Assembly: GCA_016715885.1 (NCBI GenBank)
Contig: JADJXL010000003.1
Location: 1-64,000, forward strand
DNA length: 64,000 nucleotides
Origin: Polyangiaceae bacterium
GTDB taxonomy: Bacteria; Myxococcota_A; Polyangia; Polyangiales; Polyangiaceae
Direction: 5' to 3'
Part shown: positions 48,001 through 58,028 of the stretch, one piece after another
Layout: each line of letters starts with the position of its first letter
How positions within the stretch are numbered: position 1 is the stretch's first letter
Notes under the pieces: generated by a model
What the model was told of the DNA's origin: nothing
Seen by the model: only the letters and a program-made list of their open reading frames with translations
The model's database searches: none
Position numbers and translations under genes: made by a program

Positions 48001-49360
48001 AATGGAATTTCACGGCGTAGTACCCCCAGCCGGACAGTTCGAGCGCTTTCGAGGGCGGATCCGTGGAAAGATCGATCATCCACGATTTACCCTGTTGAAT
48101 CGCCGCATCGGATACGTACGTCTTACCGTCCATTTCGATGGGATAGATGATGCCACCGGCAGGCGCAATCATCGTGTCGGTCGCCGCCATCGGATTCGCG
48201 ATATCGTCGAGCTTGTACGTCTTCCAGAGCGGTGCGGCCGCAACGTTGAGCGGGTTCTTGATGCTGGCTGGCACGAGGTCCTTCAAGAGGACACGAACAT
48301 ACGTAGGCGCCTTGGGATCACTTGCATTCTTGAACAAACCGCCCACGTATTGCACGGCCATGCCATCGACGAGCTGCGGCACATTGGGCTTGTACGTCTC
48401 GTCCCACGTCATCGTCGCCGGATCGAAGCGCGCAAGGCACATCGAACCCGGGACGCCAAGGAAATTCGCGCCCGCGGCAATCACGCCCGAACCGCTGTAA
48501 ATCTTGCCGTCTTCCCCGAGCACCGAATTGTGCAAACCTGCGCAATTTTGAATTTCGACGACGTCGAAGCTGTCCTTCGCAGGATCCATGATGAGCATGC
48601 CCGAACGCGGCAAAATCGCCGCCGTCGCCGGATCGAAGTAATGGAACGAGGCGAAGAACTTGCCACCCACCTGAAGGGTCTGGATCTCACGCCAAATCGT
48701 ATAAGCCTTTCCACCGTCCATCGTATTGAACTTGCTCGTCAGGTCGACGTTGCTCGTAATCGTCATGCAGTCCGGATTCCAAATGAACCCTTGCAATGTC
48801 TTTTCGTCGAACAAAAACGCGTGCGACGATGTATCCATGGCAACAAGAGTCCAATAGAACGACGTCACGCCATACGCCGCAAAACCAATCTTGCCCTTTT
48901 CTTCAATCGTCCCGTCCATTCCGAGACCGTATTTGATGACGGTTCCCGTGTCCGCTTCGGCCAGGAACATCTCACCCTTGTTCTTCGACTGCCACAAGGT
49001 CGAGTTCGTCCCGGCAAGCTCGATGGTGCGCGCCCCATCGACTTTGCCATCGACCGTGAGTTTGTCGGCGAATTGAATCGTATCCGTGCGCATCGACAAA
49101 TCGGGAGAGAACGTAATGGTACTAACCGCAACAAGCGGCCCGACCCCAGGAACATCTGCGGGCGGCGGACATGCCGCACCGCCGCCGGATCCGCCGCCAC
49201 CGCCAGAACCACCACCCGAGCTGCTGCTGCTCGACGAACCGCCGGTGAGGCATTCGGCCCCCACGCATTCCTTTTCTTCCTCGCAACCAACGGCAACGAG
49301 CGCGAGCGCAGCGAGTGCCGGTGCAGCCAAAAGCCAAGTTCCTCGTTTTGCAAAGCTCAT
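47999..49360 (-). CDS. Lipoprotein linked to TonB-dependent receptor
   Basis: A 453-aa lipoprotein (lipobox VAVGC, C26) with a Ser/Gly-rich linker (about 40-62). A beta-rich domain follows with propeller-like repeats (AYGVTSFYWTLVAMDTSSHA, GKIYSGSGVIAAGANFLGVP). It is of DUF4374-like size and layout, though I cannot confirm the family. The gene lies 24 bp after the TonB receptor gene on the same strand, so it is probably an outer-membrane partner that binds the same substrate. The right end of the inverted-repeat element overlaps its stop codon. Confidence 0.75.
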   Translation of the reverse strand: MSFAKRGTWLLAAPALAALALVAVGCEEEKECVGAECLTGGSSSSSSSGGGSGGGGGSGGGAACPPPADVPGVGPLVAVSTITFSPDLSMRTDTIQFADKLTVDGKVDGARTIELAGTNSTLWQSKNKGEMFLAEADTGTVIKYGLGMDGTIEEKGKIGFAAYGVTSFYWTLVAMDTSSHAFLFDEKTLQGFIWNPDCMTITSNVDLTSKFNTMDGGKAYTIWREIQTLQVGGKFFASFHYFDPATAAILPRSGMLIMDPAKDSFDVVEIQNCAGLHNSVLGEDGKIYSGSGVIAAGANFLGVPGSMCLARFDPATMTWDETYKPNVPQLVDGMAVQYVGGLFKNASDPKAPTYVRVLLKDLVPASIKNPLNVAAAPLWKTYKLDDIANPMAATDTMIAPAGGIIYPIEMDGKTYVSDAAIQQGKSWMIDLSTDPPSKALELSGWGYYAVKFH

Positions 49361-49384
49361 CTTACTCTACCTCCGTATTGCCTC

Positions 49385-52090
49385 TCAGAGCTCTCCCGTC
49401 ACCTTGACGGAATACACTCGACCGGGTTTTTGCACCCCAAAAAAGTCGAACAAATTCGCATTGGTCAAGTTGTCGACCTCGAACGTGACGCTCGTACGCG
49501 ATGGAACGTTGTTGAAGTACGAAATGCCCGCCGTATGCGCGACTTGCGTCGGCACCACGAGCTTGAAGTCCTTGTCTCCAACACTTTCCCAATTACGGAA
49601 GAATTCATGCACGTACCGGCCATTGTAGAATGGCGAAATGCCGTCGTCGGACGTGAGCAGCTTGCGCCATTGAAATCGCGCTGACCAATTCGCGAAAAGC
49701 CACGGTCGATTCGGGATGCGCTGACCGTCGAATTCTTGGAATGCTCCCTTGGTCGACACGTTCCTCGCATCCTGCCACGTCGCGTTTCCATCGAGCACGA
49801 TCCAATTGCCAGGCGAAATCCACTTGACCGACCCTTCGACACCCCAAATCTTCGCACCTTCGACGTTCTGGTATTGAATGGTCCCCAGCGATTCGGCAAG
49901 CCCCACGATCAGGTTGCTGATGTTGCGCAAAAACCAATCGCCTTCGATGGAAAAATTACCCAATCGAGTGCGACGCGTCTCGAGCGATATCCCCGCATTG
50001 GCATTGTGGCTGTATTCGGGCCTCACGCGCAAGTTCGGAATGACGTAGAGCGAATCGCCGAAGAATTCGTCCACGCTCGGAATGCGCGTCGCGAGCTCGT
50101 AAGAAGCCTTCGCCGCGATGTGCTTCGAGAAGCGAAAACGCAAACTGTCCCCGACGCCGAAACGAAATCCGGAAGCATCGAGGTCCTGCACGGTCAAACC
50201 TACTGGTACTCCTTGGGCTTCCGCATCGTAGAAGTAGTGCTTGAGCACGACGAGGTTTTGCAAGCGATTGTCGGACGCTGGATTGTACTTCTTGTCGCTC
50301 GACGCGTCGGGCATTCTAAACGCATTGAGCTCGTATTCGATGCCCGACATCAACGTGGCGATGTTCCGTTCACCCGCGAGCGGATCGTTGCCGCCCTGCG
50401 TCTTCGTTCCTTTGTCCGTGCCCGTTCGTCCGGTAAAACGAGCCGTCGTGGATGCGCGCACGACGTGCTCGGGCTCGATATGCCATTCTATCGACGGGCG
50501 CGCAAAGATGCTGTCTTGCCAAATCGTCGCGTCGTGCGGCTCGCGGAAAAGCTCGCCACGCACGTTCCGCCGCGCGACCTGATTGCCAAGCCAATCGTAA
50601 ACCCATTCGCCCATGTCTACGAATCGAATGGTACGCCGCCCAACGCTCGCCAATGCAGAAATACGCAAGTCCTTGCGTATCGATTGTTCGTAACGGGCCG
50701 TGGCGCCCATCGTGCTCGCTCCGTACGTCGCCTCGCCAATCGCACGCTTCATGATGGCGTCGTGCTGAACTTCCTTATCGTACGTCAAGCCAAACAGTTG
50801 CAATGACAAACGCTCGGCCCACGGTTTGCCCACGACCGCCAATTGCACGACTCCGCCATACGAACGGTATCGATCATGAAATCGACGCACGATCGCCGGA
50901 AAAACCTGCCCCGACTTGTCAGCGACCTCGACGTCGATGAGGTAATCGTTGCGCGTGTCATCGAGCCACGCAGCCCCTCCTACGACAAACCCGCTCGGCT
51001 TGTGGTGATACCCAGCCGTCGCCGCGACGCGATACGTACCATACGAACCTCGCTGATACGATACGTACGCATTGGTTCCCGTGAGCTGCTGCGGCACGAG
51101 GTTCACCGCGCCTCCAAGTGCATCCGCGCCAAACCGCACCGGCAAAACACCCCGGTACAGCTCGATACGATCCACGAGATTCACGGGCACGTTCGCAATG
51201 CCTTCGGGAAAACCCGCTATGTCGAGCGGCACGCCGTCCATGAAAAACCGGATCTGATTGTCGTACAGACCATTGAGCGAAAATCGCGTGAACGATCCCA
51301 ATCCGCCCGAACGACGAACCGCAACACCTTCGACCGCTCCGAGCACTTGACCCAAATCGCGCGATTGCTGCTTGGCTTGATGCGTGTCTATGACTTTGAC
51401 CGCCTCCGCCGATTCTCGCAGCCTCTTCGGTTCCGACTGATCACCTTGCACCGAAACGTCAATCGGCACCAAAATGTCGACGGGTTCCTCCGTGTCCGCC
51501 GCGGCATTCGGGTCTTTCGACGCAACGACGAGCGGAGGTGGAGGCGGCACCGGATCCAACCGCGGCGGAGGCGGCGGCGGAGGCGGTGGAGGCGGCGGCG
51601 GAGGGGGCGGCGGCGTCCCATCCGACGGTGAAGTGGGCGGCGCTGGAGGGGGCGGTAATTTGAACTCGTAACGATACAATATCCGCGATGCGATGGGCGT
51701 CGTCCCTTTACGCGCAGGCTCGAAACGAAACTTGACGGCCGCTTCCATTGCTGCTTCGTCAAAGCCGTTCCCCGCAGACTCGATGACCTCGACTTTCGTC
51801 ACCTCGCCCAATTTCGAGATGGTCAAACGAAGACCAACGGTGCCTTCGACGCGAACTTCGAGCGCCGCCGGAGGGTACGTCGCTTCGAACCTTTCGACGA
51901 GCTTCGGCGGAGTAATCACCGAATCCGACGGAGCTGGCGGAGCAGGCGGCGCGGGCGGAGCGGGCGGCGTCTGTGCATACGCGCTCGTTTGAGCTCCAAG
52001 CATCATCACGACTGCAAGCAATTTGCCAAGCGCAGGAAATCGACGTCGTCGGACAATCCACGTCGGCTCGGAACTCGATTTGGCCCTCAT
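49385..52090 (-). CDS. TonB-dependent outer-membrane receptor with fused TonB domain
   Basis: A 901-aa protein. After the signal peptide (AQTSAYA) and Pro/Ala repeats, residues of about 65-155 form a TonB C-terminal domain (ATYPPAALEVRVEGTVGLRL, AAMEAAVKFRFEPARKG). An almost pure proline run follows (about 173-195). Then come the receptor plug (AKQQSRDLGQVLGAVEGVAV, FMDGVPLDIAGFPEGI, RFGADALGGAVNLV) and a 22-strand barrel ending in RVYSVKVTGEL. Normally TonB sits in the inner membrane, so the fusion is unusual. The ATG at 52090 is preferred over the distal start at 52207. Siderophore or metal uptake is likely; substrate unknown. Confidence 0.92.
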   Translation of the reverse strand: MRAKSSSEPTWIVRRRRFPALGKLLAVVMMLGAQTSAYAQTPPAPPAPPAPPAPSDSVITPPKLVERFEATYPPAALEVRVEGTVGLRLTISKLGEVTKVEVIESAGNGFDEAAMEAAVKFRFEPARKGTTPIASRILYRYEFKLPPPPAPPTSPSDGTPPPPPPPPPPPPPPPPPRLDPVPPPPPLVVASKDPNAAADTEEPVDILVPIDVSVQGDQSEPKRLRESAEAVKVIDTHQAKQQSRDLGQVLGAVEGVAVRRSGGLGSFTRFSLNGLYDNQIRFFMDGVPLDIAGFPEGIANVPVNLVDRIELYRGVLPVRFGADALGGAVNLVPQQLTGTNAYVSYQRGSYGTYRVAATAGYHHKPSGFVVGGAAWLDDTRNDYLIDVEVADKSGQVFPAIVRRFHDRYRSYGGVVQLAVVGKPWAERLSLQLFGLTYDKEVQHDAIMKRAIGEATYGASTMGATARYEQSIRKDLRISALASVGRRTIRFVDMGEWVYDWLGNQVARRNVRGELFREPHDATIWQDSIFARPSIEWHIEPEHVVRASTTARFTGRTGTDKGTKTQGGNDPLAGERNIATLMSGIEYELNAFRMPDASSDKKYNPASDNRLQNLVVLKHYFYDAEAQGVPVGLTVQDLDASGFRFGVGDSLRFRFSKHIAAKASYELATRIPSVDEFFGDSLYVIPNLRVRPEYSHNANAGISLETRRTRLGNFSIEGDWFLRNISNLIVGLAESLGTIQYQNVEGAKIWGVEGSVKWISPGNWIVLDGNATWQDARNVSTKGAFQEFDGQRIPNRPWLFANWSARFQWRKLLTSDDGISPFYNGRYVHEFFRNWESVGDKDFKLVVPTQVAHTAGISYFNNVPSRTSVTFEVDNLTNANLFDFFGVQKPGRVYSVKVTGEL

Positions 52091-52175
52091 TTGCGGTCTC
52101 GCATCATCCTTGTTTCGCTGTACCCAGAAGAGTGCGCGATGGTACGCGCCTCGAAAAAATTCCACAAGCAAAACC

Positions 52176-54662
52176 TCAATTGGCTGCTGCCCCGAGACTC
52201 CCCGCACAAACTCGGGCCCACTTCACGACTTCAGCCCTGCCCCAATAATCTTCCTCTAGCATCAAGCGAGAGGCTTCCTGTGCGCGCGCCATACCCTCTT
52301 CGTCGCCTCGCGCGTACGCAATCGACAGCCCCAGCGCAAAAAGTCGAGCGCGAAATGGCCCCATACCACACGCCTCGGCAAGCCTTTCCCCCGAAAGCGC
52401 TTCGCGTGATGCTTCAAAATACGCACCTCGCTGAAGCGCTATTCGCGCAGCAAGCTCGTGCACGCGCGTCGCCATTTCAACTTCACCCGATACGACGACC
52501 CACCCTCGCGCAGCCGCAAGCAGCCGCTCGGCAGCCACAGGATCACGCTCGGCAATCGCCAAACCCCATAACACTTGCCCGTGCGCGACATGCCCCGCCC
52601 ATCCGAACCGCTCGCACGCGGCAACGTTCGCCGAGATCATTTCAATTGCAGCATCTCGCTCGCCCAACGCCAAAAGATGCTCTGCCTCCCATAATCCACG
52701 TCGAGCAATTCGAGCATCGCCCATCGCCTCGAGGCGCGCGAATCCGGCACGTGCAGCTTGCAGGTCGCCGAGGTCATGCATAATCGCTGCCAAAAGTGCA
52801 ACGCCTCGAGCCACGTGCGCCGAAAGCCCAAGTGATTCGGCAAGCTCGACCGAACGTGAAGCATGCGCCCGCGCCGCAGAAAAATGCCCCGCAAGCCGCT
52901 CGGTATACGCCAATGTTCGCAATCCCGTCACGAGATGCGATGGTTCGAGCTGTCCTTCGACGAGAGCATTGTGCTCCTCGTACGCGCGCAAAGCATACGC
53001 GAGATCCCCGAGCGCCCCTGCGTAGAGCCCTCGTTCATATAGAAGCGCCGCGCGCCAAGATACCCCGAGCGAAGACATGGGCGACTGCGGATCGGTTGTC
53101 TCGCCAAACAAACGCAACAAACGAGCCCCTCGGCTCATTTCACCCAGCACGAGACCCAAATGAGAAAACCCACCGAGCGTCTGCAAATACGTGCGACACG
53201 CTTCGAGGGTTTGTCCCATTTCGATGAGCTGCTTCAGCAAGTCTTCGAAAGCATCGAGTTTGTCATGGCCTGACGGCTTTTGCCTTGGCGCAAAGATGAG
53301 CGTTCCTTCCGGAGGCGGGTGAAGCGCAGCCTGCACCGCCGAAGGAGCCACGCCCAAGAGCGAGCGAAAGTGGTCCCGGACAAACGGATGCGACGACCAC
53401 CGCGGCGGATCCGTACCTGCTCGAAACACGAGCCCAAGCCGCTCCAAACGCGCAAGCGCTCGACGCAAATCCGTGAGGGACAAACCTGCAAGCGCCGCGG
53501 CAACTCGAGGTGCCCCGCGCGTCAGCGCATGCAATGCGGATTCATCGGCTCCCGCGGAAAGCACGGACAGTCGCGCGAGCAAATCGCGTTCTGCATCCGA
53601 GAGCGCGCGCGCGTACGCCGCAAGTACGCGCGACAAACGCCGAGCAAGCGGATCGTCTCGCGCGGCTTCAGCCAAGTCAGCCGGATCGAGCGGACGAGGA
53701 TCACCACCGAGAAACGCTCCGACATACGAACCCGTGACGGCAAGCGACAAGGCGTGCCCGCCCGACGCGGCGATCACCTGCGCCATCGTGTCGGCATCAC
53801 CCGACGCGCCCCACGCGCGCAAGAGTTTTTCCGCGTCGGACGTCGCGAGCGGACCAAGCTTGATGGTACGCGCTCCAGCATCTGCCCACGGTGTCAAGTC
53901 GCCCAGGACAAACCTCGACGTCACGAGAGCTCGTGCAGCCCCAAGCCCGCGCGCGAGCGAAATGAGCAGCCTACGAAGCAGCGGATCGGACAATTCGCCA
54001 TGCGCCCGATTGCCATCGCCCTGCGCCTGCACGACTTCGAGACCATCCAGCACGAGCAAATGGGGCAGACCACCTGCGATGGACTTTTCAAGTTTGTCCA
54101 GACGCTCGCCGGGCAGAGCATCACAACCTGCAAAATATTTTACTGCATGCGCGAGAAATGCCTCGGTTCGCTCATCTTCATAAAAACTCCAAACGAAAAT
54201 GCCCGCGGGTCGAGCTTCGGTGCCGAGCCGCCCGAGAAGTCGTTCTGCAATCGCGGTTTTTCCGGCACCACCCACGCCCACGAGCGCCACGACGCCTGGC
54301 ATTGCAGCGACATGTGTGGCCCATGCAAAAAGCTCTTCGAGAATGTCGTCTCGACCAAGGAAATGCGGAGCGCGTTGTAGAATCGACGCATACTCCGGAC
54401 GCATGAGTTTTTCGAAAGTAGCAGGCTCGGACGATTCGACCACGAGCTCGGTCATGGCAAGCCCAAGCTCGTCGGAGAGCTTTTCGAGCAGCTTGCGCCT
54501 GGCCGGAGCACGCACGACGAAACCGCCTTCGTTCACTTCGCCGGATTCGTATCGACGATAGGTGCGCACATCGACACCGACCGACGCTGCCAATCCTTCT
54601 TGCGTGAGCCCCAATTCGAGGCGCGCGCGCAGCAAAGCTTCGTGGTTGAATCGCTGCGTCAT
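52176..54662 (-). CDS. HTH-NB-ARC-TPR STAND ATPase
   Basis: An 828-aa protein: XRE-type helix-turn-helix (LELGLTQEGLAASVGVDVRT, 16-35), an NB-ARC-type STAND ATPase with P-loop GVGGAGKT (129-136) and Walker B LLVLDGLEV (about 206-214), a winged-helix region, then TPR-like helices from about 480 to the end. STAND proteins switch on when the sensor repeats bind a ligand. With an N-terminal HTH the output should be transcriptional, but related architectures also act in anti-phage defence. The start is ATG 54662 with a weak RBS. Confidence 0.9.
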   Translation of the reverse strand: MTQRFNHEALLRARLELGLTQEGLAASVGVDVRTYRRYESGEVNEGGFVVRAPARRKLLEKLSDELGLAMTELVVESSEPATFEKLMRPEYASILQRAPHFLGRDDILEELFAWATHVAAMPGVVALVGVGGAGKTAIAERLLGRLGTEARPAGIFVWSFYEDERTEAFLAHAVKYFAGCDALPGERLDKLEKSIAGGLPHLLVLDGLEVVQAQGDGNRAHGELSDPLLRRLLISLARGLGAARALVTSRFVLGDLTPWADAGARTIKLGPLATSDAEKLLRAWGASGDADTMAQVIAASGGHALSLAVTGSYVGAFLGGDPRPLDPADLAEAARDDPLARRLSRVLAAYARALSDAERDLLARLSVLSAGADESALHALTRGAPRVAAALAGLSLTDLRRALARLERLGLVFRAGTDPPRWSSHPFVRDHFRSLLGVAPSAVQAALHPPPEGTLIFAPRQKPSGHDKLDAFEDLLKQLIEMGQTLEACRTYLQTLGGFSHLGLVLGEMSRGARLLRLFGETTDPQSPMSSLGVSWRAALLYERGLYAGALGDLAYALRAYEEHNALVEGQLEPSHLVTGLRTLAYTERLAGHFSAARAHASRSVELAESLGLSAHVARGVALLAAIMHDLGDLQAARAGFARLEAMGDARIARRGLWEAEHLLALGERDAAIEMISANVAACERFGWAGHVAHGQVLWGLAIAERDPVAAERLLAAARGWVVVSGEVEMATRVHELAARIALQRGAYFEASREALSGERLAEACGMGPFRARLFALGLSIAYARGDEEGMARAQEASRLMLEEDYWGRAEVVKWARVCAGSLGAAAN

Positions 54663-54750
54663 GAGCCGATGCGCATCATCGCCGAAAGCGGGCAGCTTGT
54701 CACGCTCGACGGTCTCTAGGGTGCCCGATCGTTGGCATCGAGATGGTTTG

Positions 54751-55632
54751 TCAGGGCTCAGTGGCGCTGGCTCGAGGTTTCACGGCCCGGACGAGCACGT
54801 ACTCGATGACGCCGAGTTGCCAGGATTTGAACAGGAAGAAGTTCGCGAAGGCATGCCTTAAGCGCCACATGCGTCCCTTGAAACGCCGCTGGGCGTCCAC
54901 GGTCTCCGCGGAGCATTGGTCACGGTAGTAGCCGGGCATGATGTGCCGACCAACCTCCTCCATGGTGATTTGCGTAAACCCCACGCGCTCGAGCGACGCG
55001 CGGAACCCGTCCCGATCCAAGACGTTGGCGTCAGGGACGTTCCACATGCGCTGTGCACGTTTCAGGGCGAACCGTTCCCAAGGCAGCCGCGCTGGCGACA
55101 AGACCAAAAGGTCGGCGAGGACAATGATGCCGCCGGACCGCAGGCGCGAGAACGCCTGCTGCAGAAACAGCTCCCGTGTATCGAAGTGCGGCCCGCCCTC
55201 GATGCAGGTTACGTGGGAAAAGCTCTCCGGCGCAAAAGCAGACAGGTCCGTCGCCGTGCCGTGGTGCAACCGCACCTTGTCGACGATGCCTGCAGCAGCG
55301 ATGCGCTTGCGCCCTTCCTTCACCTGCGCCCAGGTCGCATCGACCCCATCGATCTCCGCGCCAGTCAGCCGGTGAAGGTAGATGTCCTGGGTCGCGCCGC
55401 CACACGCGACGTCCAAAAGACGACTCGTCGACGAAAGGCACAACAGCCGATTGACTTGCCCGACCAATGCGTCGGCTGCACGCAAATAATCCCGATTGTC
55501 CCCCTCCCACCAACCAAAGTTGCGGTAGCCGCCGTGCCAGTCCTCATCAGCACCAATGCCAGCCTCATAAAAGCGCTCGACGGCAGCCTCGAAGCTGTTC
55601 GCGGCCCAGTGTCTCCTCTCTTCCGACGCCAT
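54751..55632 (-). CDS. SAM-dependent methyltransferase
   Basis: A 293-aa class I methyltransferase. Motif I is RLLDVACGGATQDIYLHRL, followed by GAEIDGVDATWAQV (acidic ribose ligand), FSHVTCIEGGPHFDTRELFL and IIVLADLLVLSP, in the layout of UbiE/Erg6-type C- or O-methyltransferases. The ATG at 55632 with AAGGGA seven bases upstream is preferred to the TTG at 55677. It is the third gene of a tight operon with the desaturase (35 bp upstream) and the aminotransferase-like gene, which suggests one pathway, perhaps modification of an acyl amino product. Confidence 0.9.
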   Translation of the reverse strand: MASEERRHWAANSFEAAVERFYEAGIGADEDWHGGYRNFGWWEGDNRDYLRAADALVGQVNRLLCLSSTSRLLDVACGGATQDIYLHRLTGAEIDGVDATWAQVKEGRKRIAAAGIVDKVRLHHGTATDLSAFAPESFSHVTCIEGGPHFDTRELFLQQAFSRLRSGGIIVLADLLVLSPARLPWERFALKRAQRMWNVPDANVLDRDGFRASLERVGFTQITMEEVGRHIMPGYYRDQCSAETVDAQRRFKGRMWRLRHAFANFFLFKSWQLGVIEYVLVRAVKPRASATEP

Positions 55633-55666
55633 CCGTGTCCCTTTTGCAATAGGTTGTTTGTTGGAA

Positions 55667-56647
55667 TCAATGGCCAATCACATGCGCAACTCTCGCTGAT
55701 TCATCCCGGTCCACGACCACCAAGTGCCGCATATCCTCCGGAAACGTCCCCACGCGGCCCATGAGCTGATCGATGATGCGTGTATTGTAAATGTAGGCGC
55801 GTAGCGGCTCGGGCGTCGCCTCGACCAACGAGTGGTGATAACGCCCGAGGTCGTACCAGGGGACGCAATAATTGAGATGATGCTCGAAGTGCAGCGAAAT
55901 GTTGAACGGCATCAGCAGATGACGCAGCGCAAACAGCGACGTCCGCGAACGGAGATTGCGGTTGCTTTCGAATCCCACCGGCCCCCCATGTTCCAGCGAT
56001 CCTTTGATCTGATTGAGCGCGCCGAGCACGCCAAAACCAAACACGATCGCCACGGCGGACATCCACGCGTCGTGCATGCAAAGCGCCGCGAGCAGGCTCG
56101 ACCAAAATACGACATTGACTGGACCAACCCACCGCTCCGTTTTGTATTTTCGGCTGGGATTCCACAAAAGGACATATCCCGGCACGACCAGCATCAAGAC
56201 AATTTCGCGAACGAGCCGACGACCCGTCCACAGATTGGCCGTTTGAGGATCGTCAGGTTCGAGCGGATGGATGTGATGCGTGTGATGACCTTCCTCCCAA
56301 TGCCGCCGATAATTGATGCCAAATGGAATCGACACGAGCCACCCAAAACGACGATTCCAACGTCGTGCCCGATCCCGATCGTACGAAATGACGAACATGT
56401 CGTGCGACGCTTCGTGAACCACGAGGATGATCATTGCGAAAAACATGATCCCCAGCACCGCTGCCGCGATAGGTACGTAGAGCCAATGCTGTACGTGACG
56501 TCCCGCCGCGATCGTCGTTCCAATGCCCGCCAGCATCGCCGAGAATATGCTCAAGTTCAGCGCATTATGTCGCCAAGGATTCTTTTTCCGGTAATGGAAT
56601 CGATTGCCGAGACGAATGCCTTGATCAATCCATTGGGCTTGCTTCAT
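55667..56647 (-). CDS. Membrane fatty-acid desaturase-family di-iron enzyme
   Basis: A 326-aa membrane enzyme with three His boxes for the di-iron centre: HEASHD at 78-83, HHTHH at 121-125 (with H116), and HFEHH at 253-257. There are four to five hydrophobic helices around residues 30-75, 100-110, 145-162 and 180-212. The family includes desaturases, hydroxylases and sphingolipid enzymes, so the exact reaction is open. The ATG at 56647 is 10 bp after the stop of the aminotransferase-like gene. Confidence 0.92.
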   Translation of the reverse strand: MKQAQWIDQGIRLGNRFHYRKKNPWRHNALNLSIFSAMLAGIGTTIAAGRHVQHWLYVPIAAAVLGIMFFAMIILVVHEASHDMFVISYDRDRARRWNRRFGWLVSIPFGINYRRHWEEGHHTHHIHPLEPDDPQTANLWTGRRLVREIVLMLVVPGYVLLWNPSRKYKTERWVGPVNVVFWSSLLAALCMHDAWMSAVAIVFGFGVLGALNQIKGSLEHGGPVGFESNRNLRSRTSLFALRHLLMPFNISLHFEHHLNYCVPWYDLGRYHHSLVEATPEPLRAYIYNTRIIDQLMGRVGTFPEDMRHLVVVDRDESARVAHVIGH

Positions 56648-56657
56648 TGGCGCCGAC

Positions 56658-57836
56658 TCAGTTGATGGAAACGTCCGTGCGCATGAGGTCGTCGAGCTGC
56701 GCGAGGAACTGCGTGTTTTCTTCGGGGAGTCCAATGGTCACGCGGAAATATTCATCGTATCGCTCGTCGCCGAACGGCTCGAAACACTTCACTCGGATGC
56801 CCCGTGAAAGCAACCCATCATGAATCTTCTGGCCGGTCCACGGTTTCTTGACTCGACACAAGATGAAATTGGTTTGAGAAGGATATACCTCGATGCTTGA
56901 ATGCCGGCCCATGCTCGTGCTGATACGCAAGCGTTCTTTGGCCGTTTCTTCGCGTACGAAATCGAGGTGTCGGGGGTCTTCGAGCGAAGCCATGACCAGC
57001 TCGGCGGCCAATTGGCCCACGCGATGAGGTGTCAACTTCGTCTCGAATCGTGCAATCCATTCGGCTCCTGCAAGAGCATACCCCACGCGGATCGATGCAA
57101 GGCCGTGAGCAAATGAAAAGCTGCGAAGCACCACCAGATTCGAATGACGAAGCACGAGATCGCTCAGGCAGGTTTCCGGGCTCTCCGGGACGTAACCCAG
57201 ATATGCTTCGTCCACGAAAAAAATCGAATCCGGGTAGCGAGTGAGCAGCGGCTCGAGCTGGCTTCTGGTAATGAGAATGTTTCCTGTGGGATTGTTTGGA
57301 TTTGCCAGATACACCACGCCATCGTGCTCGGCGAGCTGTGCTTCGAGCAGGCCGACGTCGAGCGCGAAGCCACTTTCGGGACCCAATGGAAGCAGGACGC
57401 AGCGCAAGCCCTGCTTCACACCGGACGCGGGCACTTTCGAATACGTCAAGCGCGTGGTGATGATGGGATACGCAACACGCTTCAGCAGATAACGGAGCAT
57501 CCGCCCCGGAGAACGTTTGATTTTCGTTTCAATGAGGTATGGAATGCAGGTTTTCAAAAGCGGGCCGCTGCCATTGGCAACGAGAACGTTGCGCGGCTGG
57601 ACGCCAGCATCTTTGGCAATGGCCGCCTTGAGATCGCCGTTGTCCGCCGCAGGATAAAGCCGCAGCGCTCGATTGGAATCGTAACGACGGAGCACGTCCA
57701 GGCACCGGGCGGAGCAATATGTCCCATGATTGAGCGCCATGTCGATGGGTGTTACGCTCCGATCACGCGGGGCGTTCTTGCCGAGTGATGGCTCCGAGGA
57801 CGAATGTGAGGCACTTGAATGCATATCGACGGTCAT
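56658..57836 (-). CDS. Aminotransferase-fold (HisC-like) protein lacking the PLP lysine
   Basis: A 392-aa fold-type I, class I/II aminotransferase related to HisC. It keeps the NGSGPLLK cofactor loop, NPNNPTGN at 179-186, the cofactor-nitrogen Asp in FVDEAYLGY (D209, Y212) and the C-terminal substrate Arg region FRVTIGLPEEN. At the Schiff-base position, where relatives have S-K-x-x-G-L-A-G-x-R, it has SFAHGLASIR: F242 replaces the lysine (codon TTT, complement of 57111-57113). No nearby Lys could substitute. It is therefore probably not a normal transaminase. The first Met at 57836 has only a weak RBS; later starts are possible. Confidence 0.88.
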   Translation of the reverse strand: MTVDMHSSASHSSSEPSLGKNAPRDRSVTPIDMALNHGTYCSARCLDVLRRYDSNRALRLYPAADNGDLKAAIAKDAGVQPRNVLVANGSGPLLKTCIPYLIETKIKRSPGRMLRYLLKRVAYPIITTRLTYSKVPASGVKQGLRCVLLPLGPESGFALDVGLLEAQLAEHDGVVYLANPNNPTGNILITRSQLEPLLTRYPDSIFFVDEAYLGYVPESPETCLSDLVLRHSNLVVLRSFSFAHGLASIRVGYALAGAEWIARFETKLTPHRVGQLAAELVMASLEDPRHLDFVREETAKERLRISTSMGRHSSIEVYPSQTNFILCRVKKPWTGQKIHDGLLSRGIRVKCFEPFGDERYDEYFRVTIGLPEENTQFLAQLDDLMRTDVSIN

Positions 57837-58028
57837 GTTGATTTCGCTCGTGGTTGCTGAGAACCCGAGAACTTTTCAGGCCGTCGTCGGTGGGGCAAGA
57901 GCGCAGCCGTTTCACGACGCCCACCGATGTCGATTTCGCGTTTGTCCGCGCGTAAATCCGCTTCTACTGGATCCATCACGCCCCTCCGTGCCCGGTTCTG
58001 CCCGGTCCTGTCCTGTCGCTGCACAAGC

